Notes: generated by a model from the sequence alone, not told the origin. A stretch of 64,000 bases of DNA from Mesorhizobium sp. WSM3860 (GCF_002294995.1 NZ_NSGF01000004.1:1-64000), one strand, 5' to 3'. Shown: positions 1 through 9,472, counted from the stretch's first letter. Translations and numbers: made by a program.

Positions 1-69
1 ATCCTCGATGGCCTCACCGCAACCGAATGCACCAACTACTTCGAAAACGCCGGATACTGTTCAACCTAA
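1..69 (+). CDS. IS630-family transposase, C-terminal end only (cut by window edge)
   Basis: Frame 1 is open from the first base and ends at a TAA at 67-69, giving 22 residues ending in ECTNYFENAGY-CST. The pattern of Cys, Asn-Tyr-Phe and Ala-Gly-Tyr just before the stop is typical of the extreme C-terminus of IS630-type (DDE, Tc1/mariner-like) transposases. Only the tail is visible, so it cannot be said whether the element is intact. No terminal inverted repeat could be assigned to the 26 bases before the next gene. The family call rests on a short motif and is moderate. Confidence 0.5.
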   Translation: MLDGLTATECTNYFENAGYCST

Positions 70-95
70 AATCATCCAGCTCTAGACGGTGGTCC

Positions 96-563
96 TTACG
101 CCGGATTGGTCGCCAAGGCCGTCAAATCCCTCAGCAGCGTGGAAAGCTCAGGCTCGTCGATCAGCAGGGCCGCGTCTGCTGCCGGCAACCAGGCCCGCTG
201 ACGGTTCGCGGCCTCCCGCCAGTCGGCCATCTCCTCGCTGACCTCGAGCAGGTAGACGATCACATCGACACGCACGAAACGGCTGGCCATTCGCTTCCAG
301 TAGGAGTAGCCGCCGGCAGGCTGCTTCAGCGCCTTGCCCAGCACGCCCGCCTCTTCCTGGGCCTCGATCGCGGCCGCCTTGCGTCCGCTCTTGCCCTTCA
401 TCGGCCAGCCCTTGGGCACAATGAAGCGCTTGGTCGTGCGCGAGGTGACCAACAACACTTCAAGCTGGCCGTCGCCGCGCAGGCGAAAGGGGATGGCCGC
501 CACCTGGCGGATCCGCTCTCCCTTCTTTGCCCTGCGTACTGCTTTCTTCTTGGCTGTTGCCAT
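96..563 (-). CDS. NUDIX hydrolase (diphosphoinositol-polyphosphate-phosphohydrolase-like)
   Basis: This 155-aa protein has a Lys/Arg-rich start, then a NUDIX fold. Phe-Ile-Val-Pro-Lys-Gly-Trp at about 47-53 precedes the NUDIX box and IEAQEEAGV forms its catalytic end, with two of the metal-binding glutamates in EEAGV. The box departs from the consensus G-x5-E-x7-REUxEExGU: the first Glu is Lys and the Arg is Ile. Comparable deviations are known in rhizobial relatives carrying PKGWP followed by a basic stretch, so this may be a family trait. NUDIX enzymes split a nucleoside or inositol diphosphate linked to another group; the substrate here is unknown. It lies next to a transposase end and is monocistronic. 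The basic N-terminus is probably cytosolic. Confidence 0.8.
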   Translation of the reverse strand: MATAKKKAVRRAKKGERIRQVAAIPFRLRGDGQLEVLLVTSRTTKRFIVPKGWPMKGKSGRKAAAIEAQEEAGVLGKALKQPAGGYSYWKRMASRFVRVDVIVYLLEVSEEMADWREAANRQRAWLPAADAALLIDEPELSTLLRDLTALATNPA

Positions 564-719
564 CCCAAAATCCGATGAAAGCGGCTTTCCTGCCCTACGC
601 TATCCGCAACGCTATCCGCACGGCAAAAAACCCCGCTCCTGCAAATCCCAAAACCGCCGCCCATGCAACCCGGCGCTGCCGACAGTAAGTCGGCTAAGTA
701 GACCGAAAAATGAAAAATG

Positions 720-1025
720 TCAGCGGCAGACGCGCGAAATCGTGGTCCCGATCACCTGAGTCTGGCAATTCTGCTTGACGATCGGCACTTCGGGGCGAGC
801 CTTCGGAACGATCTGCCGGTCCAGCTCGCGGTAAAGCTGCTGCTGTTGCTGGAACTGTTGCCGCTGCAGCTGGTTCCGGAGCGCCTGCAGCTCGTTATGC
901 TGGATCAGGGCGTTGCGGTCTGTGGGGATGACGACCTGCGCGGAGGCATAGGAAGCCGCGCCCAAAAGGGCGGCAGTCGACAAAGCCGCGGAAATCAAAG
1001 CCGCCGATAGCCGAGGATGCGACAT
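720..1025 (-). CDS. small exported Gln-rich protein, function unknown
   Basis: The chosen ATG at 1025 follows the purine run GGAAGGAAG; an in-frame ATG 66 bases upstream would put a non-signal peptide in front of the secretion signal and is rejected. The 101-aa product starts with a Sec signal peptide (MSHPRLSAAL... ending Ala-Ser-Ala at about residue 29). A helical Gln-rich segment with repeated Gln/Leu follows, then a C-terminal Cys-Gln-Thr-Gln ... Arg-Val-Cys-Arg pair that could form a disulfide. It is probably periplasmic. Such short coiled-coil exported proteins are common in rhizobia without assigned roles. No operon partner is evident: the next gene downstream, 157 bases away, is the NUDIX gene. 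Confidence 0.7.
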   Translation of the reverse strand: MSHPRLSAALISAALSTAALLGAASYASAQVVIPTDRNALIQHNELQALRNQLQRQQFQQQQQLYRELDRQIVPKARPEVPIVKQNCQTQVIGTTISRVCR

Positions 1026-1155
1026 CGCTTCCTTCCCGCACGAAAAACAGAAACCTTGCCGTAATATAGGGTGTTTGTCCGGATGTACCATGGTTCAAGC
1101 GACCGATCTCGAGGCAATCCTCGAGCGATTGCCGGACGCCGGCCGCTCGGTCCCT

Positions 1156-1848
1156 TCAATCGACCTCGCGCAAACGGTAGCCAACGCCGGTCTCGGTGAT
1201 GATGTAGCGCGGCTGGTCCGGTGTCTTCTCGATCTTCTGCCTCAATTGCCGGACATAGACCCTGAGATATTGCACGTCGGTCGAGTCGTTCCAGATCTGC
1301 TTCATCAGGAACCGATGGGTCAGCACCTTGCCGGCATACTGCACGAGCATGCGCAAGATATCGTATTCCTTGGGCGACAGCTTTACTTCCTTGTCCTCGA
1401 CCTTGACGACGCGCTTCACCAGGTCGACCGAAAGATCGCCGGTTTGGAACACCGGCTTCTCGCCCTGCTGCTGGAATTTGTGGCGCAACGCCACGCGGAT
1501 GCGGGCGACGAGCTCGTTCATGCCGAAGGGTTTCGTCACATAGTCGTCGGCGCCGAGCTCGAGCGCCTGGACGATGCCGGCCTCATCGGTGCGGCTCGAC
1601 AGGATGACGACCGGAATGTCGAGGCCGTCGTTGCGCCATTTGCCGAGCAGTTCGAGGCCGGTCATGCCCGGGAGGCCGAGGTCGAGCAGGATCAGATCAG
1701 GCCGCTGCGCCTGCGTGAGCTCGATCGCTGCCTTGGCGTTCGGTGCCTCCGATACGGCATAGCCCTGGCTGCCGAGGCCGACCCGAAGCAGCTTGCGGAT
1801 CGGCGGCTCGTCGTCGACAACCAGGATGCTGACGTTCTGACTGGTCAT
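1156..1848 (-). CDS. kdpE: KdpE, two-component response regulator of the potassium ATPase operon
   Basis: This 230-aa OmpR/PhoB-type regulator has an N-terminal receiver domain (residues 1-120) with acidic residues in VVDDEPP, phospho-acceptor Asp56 in LLDLGLPGM, and the conserved Lys in VTKPFG. A winged-helix DNA-binding domain follows (about 130-228, ending YIITETGVGYRL). Its ATG overlaps the kdpD stop by four bases (ATGA), so the two are translationally coupled. In the known system, phospho-KdpE switches on kdpFABC at low external potassium or high osmolarity. It is the last gene of the operon. Confidence 0.96.
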   Translation of the reverse strand: MTSQNVSILVVDDEPPIRKLLRVGLGSQGYAVSEAPNAKAAIELTQAQRPDLILLDLGLPGMTGLELLGKWRNDGLDIPVVILSSRTDEAGIVQALELGADDYVTKPFGMNELVARIRVALRHKFQQQGEKPVFQTGDLSVDLVKRVVKVEDKEVKLSPKEYDILRMLVQYAGKVLTHRFLMKQIWNDSTDVQYLRVYVRQLRQKIEKTPDQPRYIITETGVGYRLREVD

Positions 1849-4568
1849 GCGGCGTCGTCCGTTTTGGCGACGGCAAGGTCCGGAATTTCCTGCGGCACCG
1901 GCGTGCGGATGGTGAAGATCGCGCCTGGCCGGTCGGTGCGGTTTGCCGCCGAGATCGTGCCGCCCATGGCCTCGACGAAACCGCGGCTGATCGACAGGCC
2001 GAGACCCGTGCCGGCGCGGACCAGGTCGCGCTTGCGCACCCGGTAGAAGGTGTCGAAGATCCGTTCGAGGTCGTTGGGCGGGATGCCAGGTCCCTCGTCC
2101 ATGATCTGCAGGATGACGGAGCCGTTGTCGACCCAGCCTTGCAGGCGGATGGTCGAGCCGGGCGGGGAATATTTGGCGGCATTGTCGAGGAGGTTGAACA
2201 GCGCCTGCTCGAACAACACAGGATCGAGGCGCAGCATCGGCAGGTCCGGCGGAATGTCGGTGTCGATGCGGTGCTCGCCGGTGATCTTGCGGGCTCGATC
2301 GAGCGCCGAGCCGACGACGTCGCCGACATAATGAAAGGCATAGTTCGGCTCCATCGCGCCGGACTCGATCTTGGTCATGTCGAGCAAATTGGCGATGAAG
2401 CGGTTCAGCCGCTCCGATTCGTCGACCACGGTCGATAGGAGTTCCGCGCGGTCCTCTTCGGGAAGGGCGGCCGCGTATTCCCGCAGCGTGCCGGCGGCAC
2501 CCATGATGGCGGCCAGCGGCGTCTTCAGATCATGCGAGATCGAGGTAAGCAGCGCCGTGCGCAGGCGGTCCGCTTCCGCCGCCAGCCTGGCGCGGTCGAC
2601 ATCGGCGACAAGCTGGATACGCTCGATGGCCACCGCCGCCTGATCGGCAAGCGCGTCGAGAAGACGCTGCTGCTCGGGGGTCAGCAACGGGCCCTGCCTG
2701 TCATTGTCGAGGCCGACGACGCCGACCGCTGTCCGGCCTGTTCGCAAGGGCAGATAGAGCCGCTTCGCGCCGGGCAGCGTATCGGCGCCGCGGCCGGCCG
2801 GCCGGTCGTGCTCCCAGGCCCAGCGGGCCGCGGCGATGTCGGCCTCGGCCAGCGTATCATCCGGCGGATAGCCGGCCTTGACGGTGATCGTGCCGTTTTC
2901 CGGCAGAAGCAGCACCACGCGTAGTTTCAGCATCGAGGCGATCTGGAAGGCGGTGGCCCACAGCACGTCGTCAAGCGTGCCGGCGCCGGCGAGCTTCTTC
3001 GAGAACGAATAGATGTCCTGCGTGGCGCGCGCGCGCGAGCGGGCGGCGACCGCCTGGCGCTGCACGCGCGCCGTCAGATTGCTGGCGATGACAGCGACAA
3101 CGACAAAGACCGCGAAGGCAACGATGCTCTCCGGATCCCTGATCGTGAACGTATAGCGCGGCTCGAGGAAGAAATAGTTGAAGGCAAGCGCGCCCAGGAA
3201 ACAAGCATAGAGCGCCGGCCAGAGTCCGAACGTCACCGCCGATGTCAGCACCGCCAGCAGCAGGACGCTGGCAAGATTGCGGACATCGAGGAACTGATCG
3301 AGAATCGAGCTGACGGCCACCGCGCCGGCGACATAGGCCGTCGAGAACAGATAGGGCCAGATCTGGAAGGGCTTCTGCTCGGGCGCGGCCTTCACCCGTG
3401 CCGACGGCATGTCGGCATCGCGCTCCTTGCCCGAAATGACATGGACGCTGATGTCGCCGGCATTGCGGATCAGGTCATAGGTGAGCGAGCCCTCGATCAG
3501 TTCGCGCCAGCGCGAGCGGGTCGGCCTGCCGATGACGATATGCGTGAAGTTGTTCGCCGTCGCATGGCGCACGATGTCCTGGGCGACGTTCTGGCCCGGG
3601 ATGGTCGCCACTTCGGCGCCGAGCTGTTCGGCAAGGCGCAGGTTTGTCGCCAGCCGGTGCTTGTCCTCTTCGGACATGCCGGCCAGGCGAGGCGTGTCGA
3701 CATGCAGGGCCGTCCACGGCGCCCGCAGGCGATCGGCGAGCCGGCGCGCGTAGCGGATACGGGCGGCCCCGTCCGGACGCGAGTCGACGCAGACAAGGAC
3801 CCGCTCGCCGGCGGCCCACGGTCCCGGAATGGCGTGCGACTGCATATGGCTGAGGAGCTGTTCATCGACGCGCTGCGCGGTGCGTCTCAACGCCAGCTCG
3901 CGAAGCGCCGTCAGATTGCCAGGCGAGAAATAGTTCTCGATGGCGCGCTGTGCGGTTTGAGGGAAATAGACCTTGCCTTCATGCAGCCGCTTGATCAGGT
4001 CGTCCGGTGTAAGGTCGATGACCTCGATGTCGTCGGCCTCGTCGATGATGGAATCCGGAACGGTTTCGCGCACCCTGACGCGAGTGATCTGGGCCACGAC
4101 ATCGTTCAGGCTTTCGACATGCTGGATGTTGAGCGTGCTGTAGACGTCGATGCCCTGCGACAGGATTTCCTGGACATCGAGATAGCGCTTGGGATGACGG
4201 CTGCCGGGCGCGTTGGTGTGGGCGAGCTCGTCGACGAGAACCAGCGCCGGCCGCCGTTTCAGGATGGCGTCGATATCCATCTCGTCGAGGGTGCGGCCCC
4301 TGTATTCGACCTCGCGGCGCGGGATCACCTCATAGCCTTCGACGAGCGCCTGGGTTTCCTTGCGGCCATGCGTTTCAACGACGCCGATGACGACGTCAAT
4401 GCCGTCGGCGCGGCGGGCGCGGCCCGCCAACAGCATCTCGTAGGTCTTGCCGACGCCGGGCGCAGCGCCAAGGAAGATGCGCAGACGGCCGCGGCCCTCC
4501 CGCTCCGCGTGCTCCAGCAGCGCGTCGGGAGAAGGTCTTGTGTCGTGGTTGTTCCTGTCGTCCGGCAT
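1845..4568 (-). CDS. kdpD: KdpD, potassium/turgor sensor histidine kinase
   Basis: The protein is about 907 aa from the ATG at 4568 (a TTG nine bases upstream is a weaker option). Domain order matches the family: an N-terminal KdpD domain with Walker A GAAPGVGKTY, a USP-like domain at about 240-370, four membrane segments (DUF4118) at about 400-505, a GAF-like domain, then HisKA with His679 in SHDLKTPL, and a HATPase domain with NLLDNAAKYSP and the glycine boxes DEGPGIPP and GTGLGLSIS. It senses low potassium and phosphorylates KdpE. It is separated from kdpC by a strong hairpin, which may set its level below that of the transporter subunits. Confidence 0.96.
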   Translation of the reverse strand: MPDDRNNHDTRPSPDALLEHAEREGRGRLRIFLGAAPGVGKTYEMLLAGRARRADGIDVVIGVVETHGRKETQALVEGYEVIPRREVEYRGRTLDEMDIDAILKRRPALVLVDELAHTNAPGSRHPKRYLDVQEILSQGIDVYSTLNIQHVESLNDVVAQITRVRVRETVPDSIIDEADDIEVIDLTPDDLIKRLHEGKVYFPQTAQRAIENYFSPGNLTALRELALRRTAQRVDEQLLSHMQSHAIPGPWAAGERVLVCVDSRPDGAARIRYARRLADRLRAPWTALHVDTPRLAGMSEEDKHRLATNLRLAEQLGAEVATIPGQNVAQDIVRHATANNFTHIVIGRPTRSRWRELIEGSLTYDLIRNAGDISVHVISGKERDADMPSARVKAAPEQKPFQIWPYLFSTAYVAGAVAVSSILDQFLDVRNLASVLLLAVLTSAVTFGLWPALYACFLGALAFNYFFLEPRYTFTIRDPESIVAFAVFVVVAVIASNLTARVQRQAVAARSRARATQDIYSFSKKLAGAGTLDDVLWATAFQIASMLKLRVVLLLPENGTITVKAGYPPDDTLAEADIAAARWAWEHDRPAGRGADTLPGAKRLYLPLRTGRTAVGVVGLDNDRQGPLLTPEQQRLLDALADQAAVAIERIQLVADVDRARLAAEADRLRTALLTSISHDLKTPLAAIMGAAGTLREYAAALPEEDRAELLSTVVDESERLNRFIANLLDMTKIESGAMEPNYAFHYVGDVVGSALDRARKITGEHRIDTDIPPDLPMLRLDPVLFEQALFNLLDNAAKYSPPGSTIRLQGWVDNGSVILQIMDEGPGIPPNDLERIFDTFYRVRKRDLVRAGTGLGLSISRGFVEAMGGTISAANRTDRPGAIFTIRTPVPQEIPDLAVAKTDDAA

Positions 4569-4586
4569 CAAGTCCAATCATGAATT

Positions 4587-4615
4587 GCGCCGGGGATCGT
4601 GTCGATCCCCGGCGC
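4587..4615 (-). promoter_or_regulatory. perfect 12-bp stem-loop between kdpC and kdpD
   Basis: GCGCCGGGGATC, a five-base loop GTGTC, then GATCCCCGGCGC form a perfect 12-bp hairpin in the short spacer between kdpC and kdpD. No T-run follows, so it is not a classic terminator. Its place suggests a partial attenuator or an RNA-stability element separating transporter and sensor genes; that role is inferred. Confidence 0.6.
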
Positions 4616-4624
4616 GGGTGCTGA

Positions 4625-5188
4625 CTATTTCAGGTCGTCCAGCGCGCGATTGAGGGCCAGCACATTGACCACCGGCTCGCCCATGAAGCCCAGCTCGCGA
4701 TCCTCGACACGGCTGTCGACAAGCGATTTCACCTTGGCTTCATCGATGCCCCTGGCCTTGGCAATGCGCGGCACCTGGAAGGAGGCCGCCTCCGGGCTGA
4801 TGTCGGCATCGAGGCCGCTGCCAGACGTGGTGACGAGGTCCATCGGAACCGGCGCGTTCGGGTTTTCGGCCTTCAGCTTGTCGGCGTCGGCCTTGATGCG
4901 GTCGATCAGCTTCGCGTTGGTCGGCCCGAGATTCGAGCCGCCGGAGGAGGCGGCGTTGTAACCGTCGCCGGCTGCCGACGGCCGGCCATGGAAATAGCGC
5001 TCGCTGGCGAAGGCCTGGCCGATCAGTTCGGAGCCGATAATCTTGCCATCCTTTTCGATCAGGCTGCCATTGGCCTGCCTGGGAAACAGCGCCTGCGCGA
5101 TGCCGGTCATGCCGATCGGATAGATGAGGCCGGTCAGCACCGTGAAGAACACGATCATGACGATCGCGGGTCTGAGTTGCTTGAACAT
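4625..5188 (-). CDS. kdpC: KdpC, potassium-transporting ATPase subunit C
   Basis: This 187-aa protein has one N-terminal membrane helix (about 8-32, [20 protein letters not shown]) followed by a periplasmic domain with the family motifs [16 protein letters not shown] and [16 protein letters not shown]. Length and motifs match KdpC, which stabilises the complex and raises potassium affinity. It starts 12 bases after the kdpB stop, so it is clearly part of the operon. Confidence 0.96.
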   Translation of the reverse strand: MFKQLRPAIVMIVFFTVLTGLIYPIGMTGIAQALFPRQANGSLIEKDGKIIGSELIGQAFASERYFHGRPSAAGDGYNAASSGGSNLGPTNAKLIDRIKADADKLKAENPNAPVPMDLVTTSGSGLDADISPEAASFQVPRIAKARGIDEAKVKSLVDSRVEDRELGFMGEPVVNVLALNRALDDLK

Positions 5189-5200
5189 CGGAATGGGTCC

Positions 5201-7297
5201 CTATGCGAGGCCAAGAGCCGTGACGACCAGGTCGATCGCCTTGATGCCGGCGAACGGCACGATGATGCCGCCGAGGCCGTAGACGACAAGATTGCGGGTG
5301 AGCAGCGCGCCGGCGCCGATGGCGCGGTACTTCACGCCCTTCAGCGACAGCGGGATCAGCGCGATGATGATCAGCGCGTTGAAGATGATCGCCGACAGGA
5401 TGGCGCTCTGCGGCGTCGCCAAATGCATGATGTTGAGCGCCTGCAGCGGCCCGGCGGATTGGCCGGGCGCGACGTAGAACACGGCGAACATCGCCGGGAT
5501 GATAGCGAAGTATTTGGCGACGTCGTTGGCGATCGAGAAGGTGGTCAGCGAACCGCGCGTCATCAGCAGCGCCTTGCCGATCTCGACGATCTCGATCAGC
5601 TTGGTCGGGTCGCTGTCAAGGTCGACCATGTTGCCGGCCTCGCGCGCGGCGACCGTGCCGGTGTTCATGGCGACGCCGACATCGGCCTGGGCGAGCGCCG
5701 GCGCATCGTTGGTGCCGTCGCCGCACATCGCGACAAGCTTGCCCTTGGCCTGTTCCTCGCGGATCAGCGACAGCTTGTTTTCAGGCGTCGCCTGGGCGAG
5801 GAAGTCGTCGACGCCGGCTTCGGCCGCGATGGCCGCTGCGGTCAACGGATTGTCGCCGGTGATCATCACCGTGCGGATGCCCATCTTGCGCAGCTCGGCG
5901 AAACGCTCGCGAATGCCGCCCTTGACGATGTCCTTGAGGTGGACGACGCCGAACAGGCGCCCGTCGCGCTCGACCGCCAGCGGCGTGCCGCCGGCTTTGG
6001 CGATCTCGTCGGCAATGGCCTGCAGGTCGCGGATGGTGTCGCTTGTCGGACGCGCGCCATGGCTTGCGACCGTTGTCTGATTGACATGGGCGAGCACGGC
6101 ATCGACCGCGCCCTTGCGCACCGACGAGCCGTCGATGTCGACGCCGCTCATGCGGGTCTGCGCGGTGAAGGGCACGAAGGTCGCGTGCAAGGTCGCCATG
6201 TCACGGGCGCGGATGCCGTATTTCTCCTTGGCGAGCACGACGATTGAGCGACCTTCCGGCGTCTCGTCGGCGAGCGAAGCGAGCTGCGCGGCATCGGCCA
6301 ATTCCTGTTCGGTGATCCCCTTAACTGGTCGAAACTCGGTCGCCTGGCGGTTGCCGAGTGTGATGGTGCCGGTCTTGTCCAAGAGCAACGTGTCGACGTC
6401 GCCGGCAGCCTCGACGGCGCGGCCGGACATGGCAAGCACGTTGAAACGCACCAGGCGATCCATGCCGGCAATGCCGATGGCCGAAAGCAGCGCGCCGATC
6501 GTGGTCGGGATCAGCGTCACGAACAAAGCAACGAGGATCGTCACCGAAATATAGCCGCCGGAATAGGAAGCGAAGCTCGGGATGGTCGCGGTGGCCAGCA
6601 CAAAGATCAGCGTCATGCCGACGAGCAGGATGTTGAGCGCGATCTCGTTCGGCGTCTTCTGGCGCTCCGCACCTTCGACCAGCGAGATCATGCGGTCGAG
6701 GAAGGTCTGGCCGGAGGCGGCGGAAATGCGCACGCGGATCCAGTCGGACAGCACCTGCGTGCCGCCAGTGACGGCCGAGCGATCGCCGCCGGATTCGCGG
6801 ATGACAGGCGCGGATTCGCCGGTGATCGCGGCCTCGTTGACCGAAGCCACGCCTTCGATCACCTCGCCGTCGGAAGGGATGATGTCGCCGGCCTCGACCA
6901 GCACGATGTCGCCGACCTTCAGGCTGGTGCCGGGCACCAGCTTGAACTTGCCGCGATCCCCGCCGTTGATGAGCAGCTTGGCCTGGGTCTCGGTGCGCGC
7001 CTTGCGCAGCGAGTCGGCCTGCGCCTTGCCGCGGCCTTCGGCCACGGCCTCGGCGAAGTTGGCGAACAGCACGGTGAACCACAGCCAGATGATAATCTGC
7101 AGGGTGAAGGCGAGATCGCCGCCACCGGTGATAATATCCTTGACGAACAGAACGGTGGTGAGCGCCGAAACGATGGCGACGACGAACATTACCGGGTTCT
7201 TGATCAGCGTGCGCGGATCAAGCTTGCGGAAGGCGCCGCCGATGGCGGGCATCAGGATGCTGGCATCCAGAATGCTCGCGGATTTGGACTGGCTCAT
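5201..7297 (-). CDS. kdpB: KdpB, P-type ATPase subunit of the potassium pump
   Basis: The ATG at 7297 ([10 protein letters not shown]) was chosen; it sits behind GGAG and overlaps the stop of the preceding small gene by four bases. An open frame extends 29 codons further upstream but lies inside that gene. The 698-aa product has the actuator motif ITGESAP, phosphorylation site Asp307 in [12 protein letters not shown] (the same number as in Escherichia coli), and the hinge [19 protein letters not shown]. Several membrane helices lie at 35-80, 215-290 and 580-695. It hydrolyses ATP to drive potassium through KdpA. Confidence 0.97.
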   Translation of the reverse strand: MSQSKSASILDASILMPAIGGAFRKLDPRTLIKNPVMFVVAIVSALTTVLFVKDIITGGGDLAFTLQIIIWLWFTVLFANFAEAVAEGRGKAQADSLRKARTETQAKLLINGGDRGKFKLVPGTSLKVGDIVLVEAGDIIPSDGEVIEGVASVNEAAITGESAPVIRESGGDRSAVTGGTQVLSDWIRVRISAASGQTFLDRMISLVEGAERQKTPNEIALNILLVGMTLIFVLATATIPSFASYSGGYISVTILVALFVTLIPTTIGALLSAIGIAGMDRLVRFNVLAMSGRAVEAAGDVDTLLLDKTGTITLGNRQATEFRPVKGITEQELADAAQLASLADETPEGRSIVVLAKEKYGIRARDMATLHATFVPFTAQTRMSGVDIDGSSVRKGAVDAVLAHVNQTTVASHGARPTSDTIRDLQAIADEIAKAGGTPLAVERDGRLFGVVHLKDIVKGGIRERFAELRKMGIRTVMITGDNPLTAAAIAAEAGVDDFLAQATPENKLSLIREEQAKGKLVAMCGDGTNDAPALAQADVGVAMNTGTVAAREAGNMVDLDSDPTKLIEIVEIGKALLMTRGSLTTFSIANDVAKYFAIIPAMFAVFYVAPGQSAGPLQALNIMHLATPQSAILSAIIFNALIIIALIPLSLKGVKYRAIGAGALLTRNLVVYGLGGIIVPFAGIKAIDLVVTALGLA

Positions 7298-7530
7298 TTC
7301 AAGGCTCCAGTATCGGTGATGTTGGACGGCGCCGGGTGTTCGGTCTTCGGCAGCAGATGCGGAAGGCCGGAGGCCAGCAGCCACAGGACGAACAGCACGG
7401 CTGCCATGCCGAGGAAGGTGGAGAGCGTCGGGAAAGGACGAGGCTTCTCGTCCCCTCCGTCATCGGGCGTTCCGTCACCCGGTTGGTGACGATCGTGCCG
7501 ACGTATGTTGCTGAACCAGGGCATGGTCAT
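7294..7530 (-). CDS. 78-aa single-pass membrane protein encoded between kdpA and kdpB
   Basis: The gene starts one base after the kdpA stop and its TGA overlaps the kdpB ATG (ATGA), so it is co-translated with the pump. The product has a hydrophilic, charged N-terminus (His/Arg, then Asp/Glu-Gly rich, to about 34), one hydrophobic helix (about 37-57, [18 protein letters not shown]) and a short polar tail with several prolines. A second ATG lies two codons in. It is not KdpF, which is present separately upstream. I do not recognise a named family. Tight coupling suggests an accessory or assembly factor of the Kdp complex, but this is inference. Confidence 0.75.
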   Translation of the reverse strand: MTMPWFSNIRRHDRHQPGDGTPDDGGDEKPRPFPTLSTFLGMAAVLFVLWLLASGLPHLLPKTEHPAPSNITDTGALK

Positions 7531-7531
7531 C

Positions 7532-9235
7532 TCAGAAAGCCTGTCCGTGGATCATCGCCAGATGCTCGACGATCGGACCGACCGCGAGCGAGGGGAAGAA
7601 GGTGAGGCCGCCGACGATGACGATCACGCCGACCAAGAGGCCGACGAACAACATGCCGTCGGTCGGGAAGGTGCCGGCGGAGGCGGGCACGGTCTTCTTC
7701 ACGGCCAGCGAGCCGGCTATGGCCAAAGCCGGGATGATGACCAGGAAGCGGCCCATCAGCATGCCGATGGCGATGGTGATGTTGTACCAGGGCGTGTTGC
7801 CTGTGAGGCCGCCGAAGGCCGAGCCGTTGTTCGCAGCCGCCGACGTATAGGCATAGAGCACCTCGGAGAAGCCGTGCGGGCCGCCATTGGCCATCGAGGC
7901 CACGGCACTCGGCAGGACCACGGCAATAGCCGTGAAGATCAGCATCGCCAGCGGCAGGCAGAGGATGGCCAGCATCGCCATCTTGATCTCCTTGGCCTCG
8001 ATCTTTTTGCCGAGATATTCCGGCGTGCGGCCGACCATCAGACCGGCGACGAAGACGGCGACGACGACGAACATCAGGATGCCGTAGAAGCCGGCGCCGA
8101 CGCCGCCGACGATGACCTCGCCGAGCTGCATGTTGATCAGCGGGATCATGCCGCCCAGCGCGGTAAAACTATCATGCATGGCATTCACGGCGCCGCACGA
8201 AGCGGCCGTGGTGATGACCGCGAACAGGGCCGACAACGCAATTCCGAAGCGTGTCTCCTTGCCTTCCATGTTGCCGCCGTCGATGCCGAGCGCATGGACC
8301 AGCGGATTGCCGGCGGCCTCGGCCCAGTAGCAGACAACGACGCCGACGAGGAACAGCACGCCCATCGAGGCAAGGATCGCCCAGCCCTGGCGCTCACTGC
8401 CGACCGTGCGGCCGAAGACGTTGGTGAGGCCGGCGCCGAGCGCGAAGATCGACAGCATCTGGATCAGGTTCGAGATCGCGTCCGGGTTTTCGAAAGGATG
8501 CGCGGCATTGGCGTTGAAGAAGCCGCCGCCATTGGTGCCAAGCATCTTGATGGCGACCTGCGAGGCGACCGGGCCGAGCGCGATCGTCTGCTTGGCGCCT
8601 TCCAGCGTGGTGGCGTCGACATAGGGTCCTAGCGTCTGCGGGATGCCGAGCCACACATAGACGAGCGTCAGCACGATGCAGGCCGGGAGGAGCACGTAAA
8701 GCGTGCAGCGGGTCAGGTCGACCCAGAAATTGCCGATCGATTTGCCCGAGGCGCGTGCAAAGCCGCGGATCAGCGCGATCGCGATGGCAATGCCGGTGGC
8801 GGCCGAAACAAAGTTCTGGACCGTGAGGCCGGCCATCTGCACGAGATAGGACATCGTGCTTTCGCCGCCGTAGTTCTGCCAATTGGTGTTGGTGACGAAG
8901 CTCGCCGCAGTGTTGAAGGCGAGCCCCGGCTCGACCGCCGCCATCCCGGCGGGATTGTAGGGCAGCGCGCCCTGCAGCCGCTGCAGGGCGTAAAGCACCA
9001 GGAAGCCGGCGAGGTTGAAGAGCAGCATGCCGGTGGCGTAGACGGCCCAGTGCTGTTCTTCCTTCTCGCTTGTCCCGGCGAGGCGATAGAGGCCGCGCTC
9101 GATCGGGACGAGCACAGGCGACAGCAACGTACGATCGCCTTTGAAGACGCGGTACATGTAGCCGCCGAGCGGCTTCACGAGCAAAAGCAGGATGCCGCAA
9201 TAGACGAGGATCTGTATCCAGCCGTTGAGTGTCAT
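7532..9235 (-). CDS. kdpA: KdpA, potassium-channel-like subunit
   Basis: The start at 9235 ([13 protein letters not shown]) gives 567 aa, close to the family length; the open frame extends 22 codons upstream without a convincing start. The protein is almost entirely membrane helices. Filter-type sequences characteristic of KdpA are visible, for example [34 protein letters not shown] and [17 protein letters not shown]. KdpA selects potassium and is homologous to the KtrB/TrkH superfamily. It lies 22 bases downstream of kdpF. Confidence 0.97.
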   Translation of the reverse strand: MTLNGWIQILVYCGILLLLVKPLGGYMYRVFKGDRTLLSPVLVPIERGLYRLAGTSEKEEQHWAVYATGMLLFNLAGFLVLYALQRLQGALPYNPAGMAAVEPGLAFNTAASFVTNTNWQNYGGESTMSYLVQMAGLTVQNFVSAATGIAIAIALIRGFARASGKSIGNFWVDLTRCTLYVLLPACIVLTLVYVWLGIPQTLGPYVDATTLEGAKQTIALGPVASQVAIKMLGTNGGGFFNANAAHPFENPDAISNLIQMLSIFALGAGLTNVFGRTVGSERQGWAILASMGVLFLVGVVVCYWAEAAGNPLVHALGIDGGNMEGKETRFGIALSALFAVITTAASCGAVNAMHDSFTALGGMIPLINMQLGEVIVGGVGAGFYGILMFVVVAVFVAGLMVGRTPEYLGKKIEAKEIKMAMLAILCLPLAMLIFTAIAVVLPSAVASMANGGPHGFSEVLYAYTSAAANNGSAFGGLTGNTPWYNITIAIGMLMGRFLVIIPALAIAGSLAVKKTVPASAGTFPTDGMLFVGLLVGVIVIVGGLTFFPSLAVGPIVEHLAMIHGQAF

Positions 9236-9257
9236 GAAGTGACTTTCCGTATGCCTA

Positions 9258-9347
9258 TCAGAAGCGCTCTGGGCGGATGAGGGCGTAGGTGAGGTAGCCA
9301 AGCAGGAACAAGGTCACCGCGCCGCCGATGATGTAGTCGAAAAGCAT
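9258..9347 (-). CDS. kdpF: KdpF, 29-aa membrane peptide of the potassium ATPase
   Basis: The 29-residue peptide [29 protein letters not shown] is a single hydrophobic helix ending in a short basic/aromatic tail (Arg-Pro-Glu-Arg-Phe), the typical KdpF signature. The ATG at 9347 follows an AGGGGG-type ribosome site. KdpF binds lipid-side between KdpA and KdpB and stabilises the complex. It is followed 22 bases later by kdpA. Confidence 0.93.
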   Translation of the reverse strand: MLFDYIIGGAVTLFLLGYLTYALIRPERF

Positions 9348-9364
9348 TTTATGACCCCCTTCGC

Positions 9365-9445
9365 TCAGATTCTGTCGCAGGCTTTGACGTAGGCTAAGGA
9401 CAGCGCGAAGAACAAAATCCCGATCCCGAGAACAACGAGGTCCAT
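9365..9445 (-). CDS. 26-aa membrane peptide upstream of kdpF
   Basis: An ATG at 9445, eight to nine bases after AAGGAA, opens a 26-codon frame encoding MDLVVLGIGILFFALSLAYV followed by KACDRI and a TGA. It is one predicted helix with a Lys-Ala-Cys-Asp-Arg end. It ends 17 bases before kdpF and reads in the same direction. Similar very short peptides ending in a Cys-Asp/Glu-Arg motif occur ahead of kdpF in other proteobacteria, to my knowledge without a proven role. Size makes automated detection unlikely; the ribosome site and hydrophobic pattern support it being translated. Confidence 0.65.
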   Translation of the reverse strand: MDLVVLGIGILFFALSLAYVKACDRI

Positions 9446-9472
9446 TGCAGGCATTCCTTGCTTCCACTTGTG

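Noticed and set aside
4988-6247. 419-codon plus-strand frame
   Set aside because: Antisense shadow of kdpC and kdpB; composition is Asp/Arg/Ala-rich with no domain.
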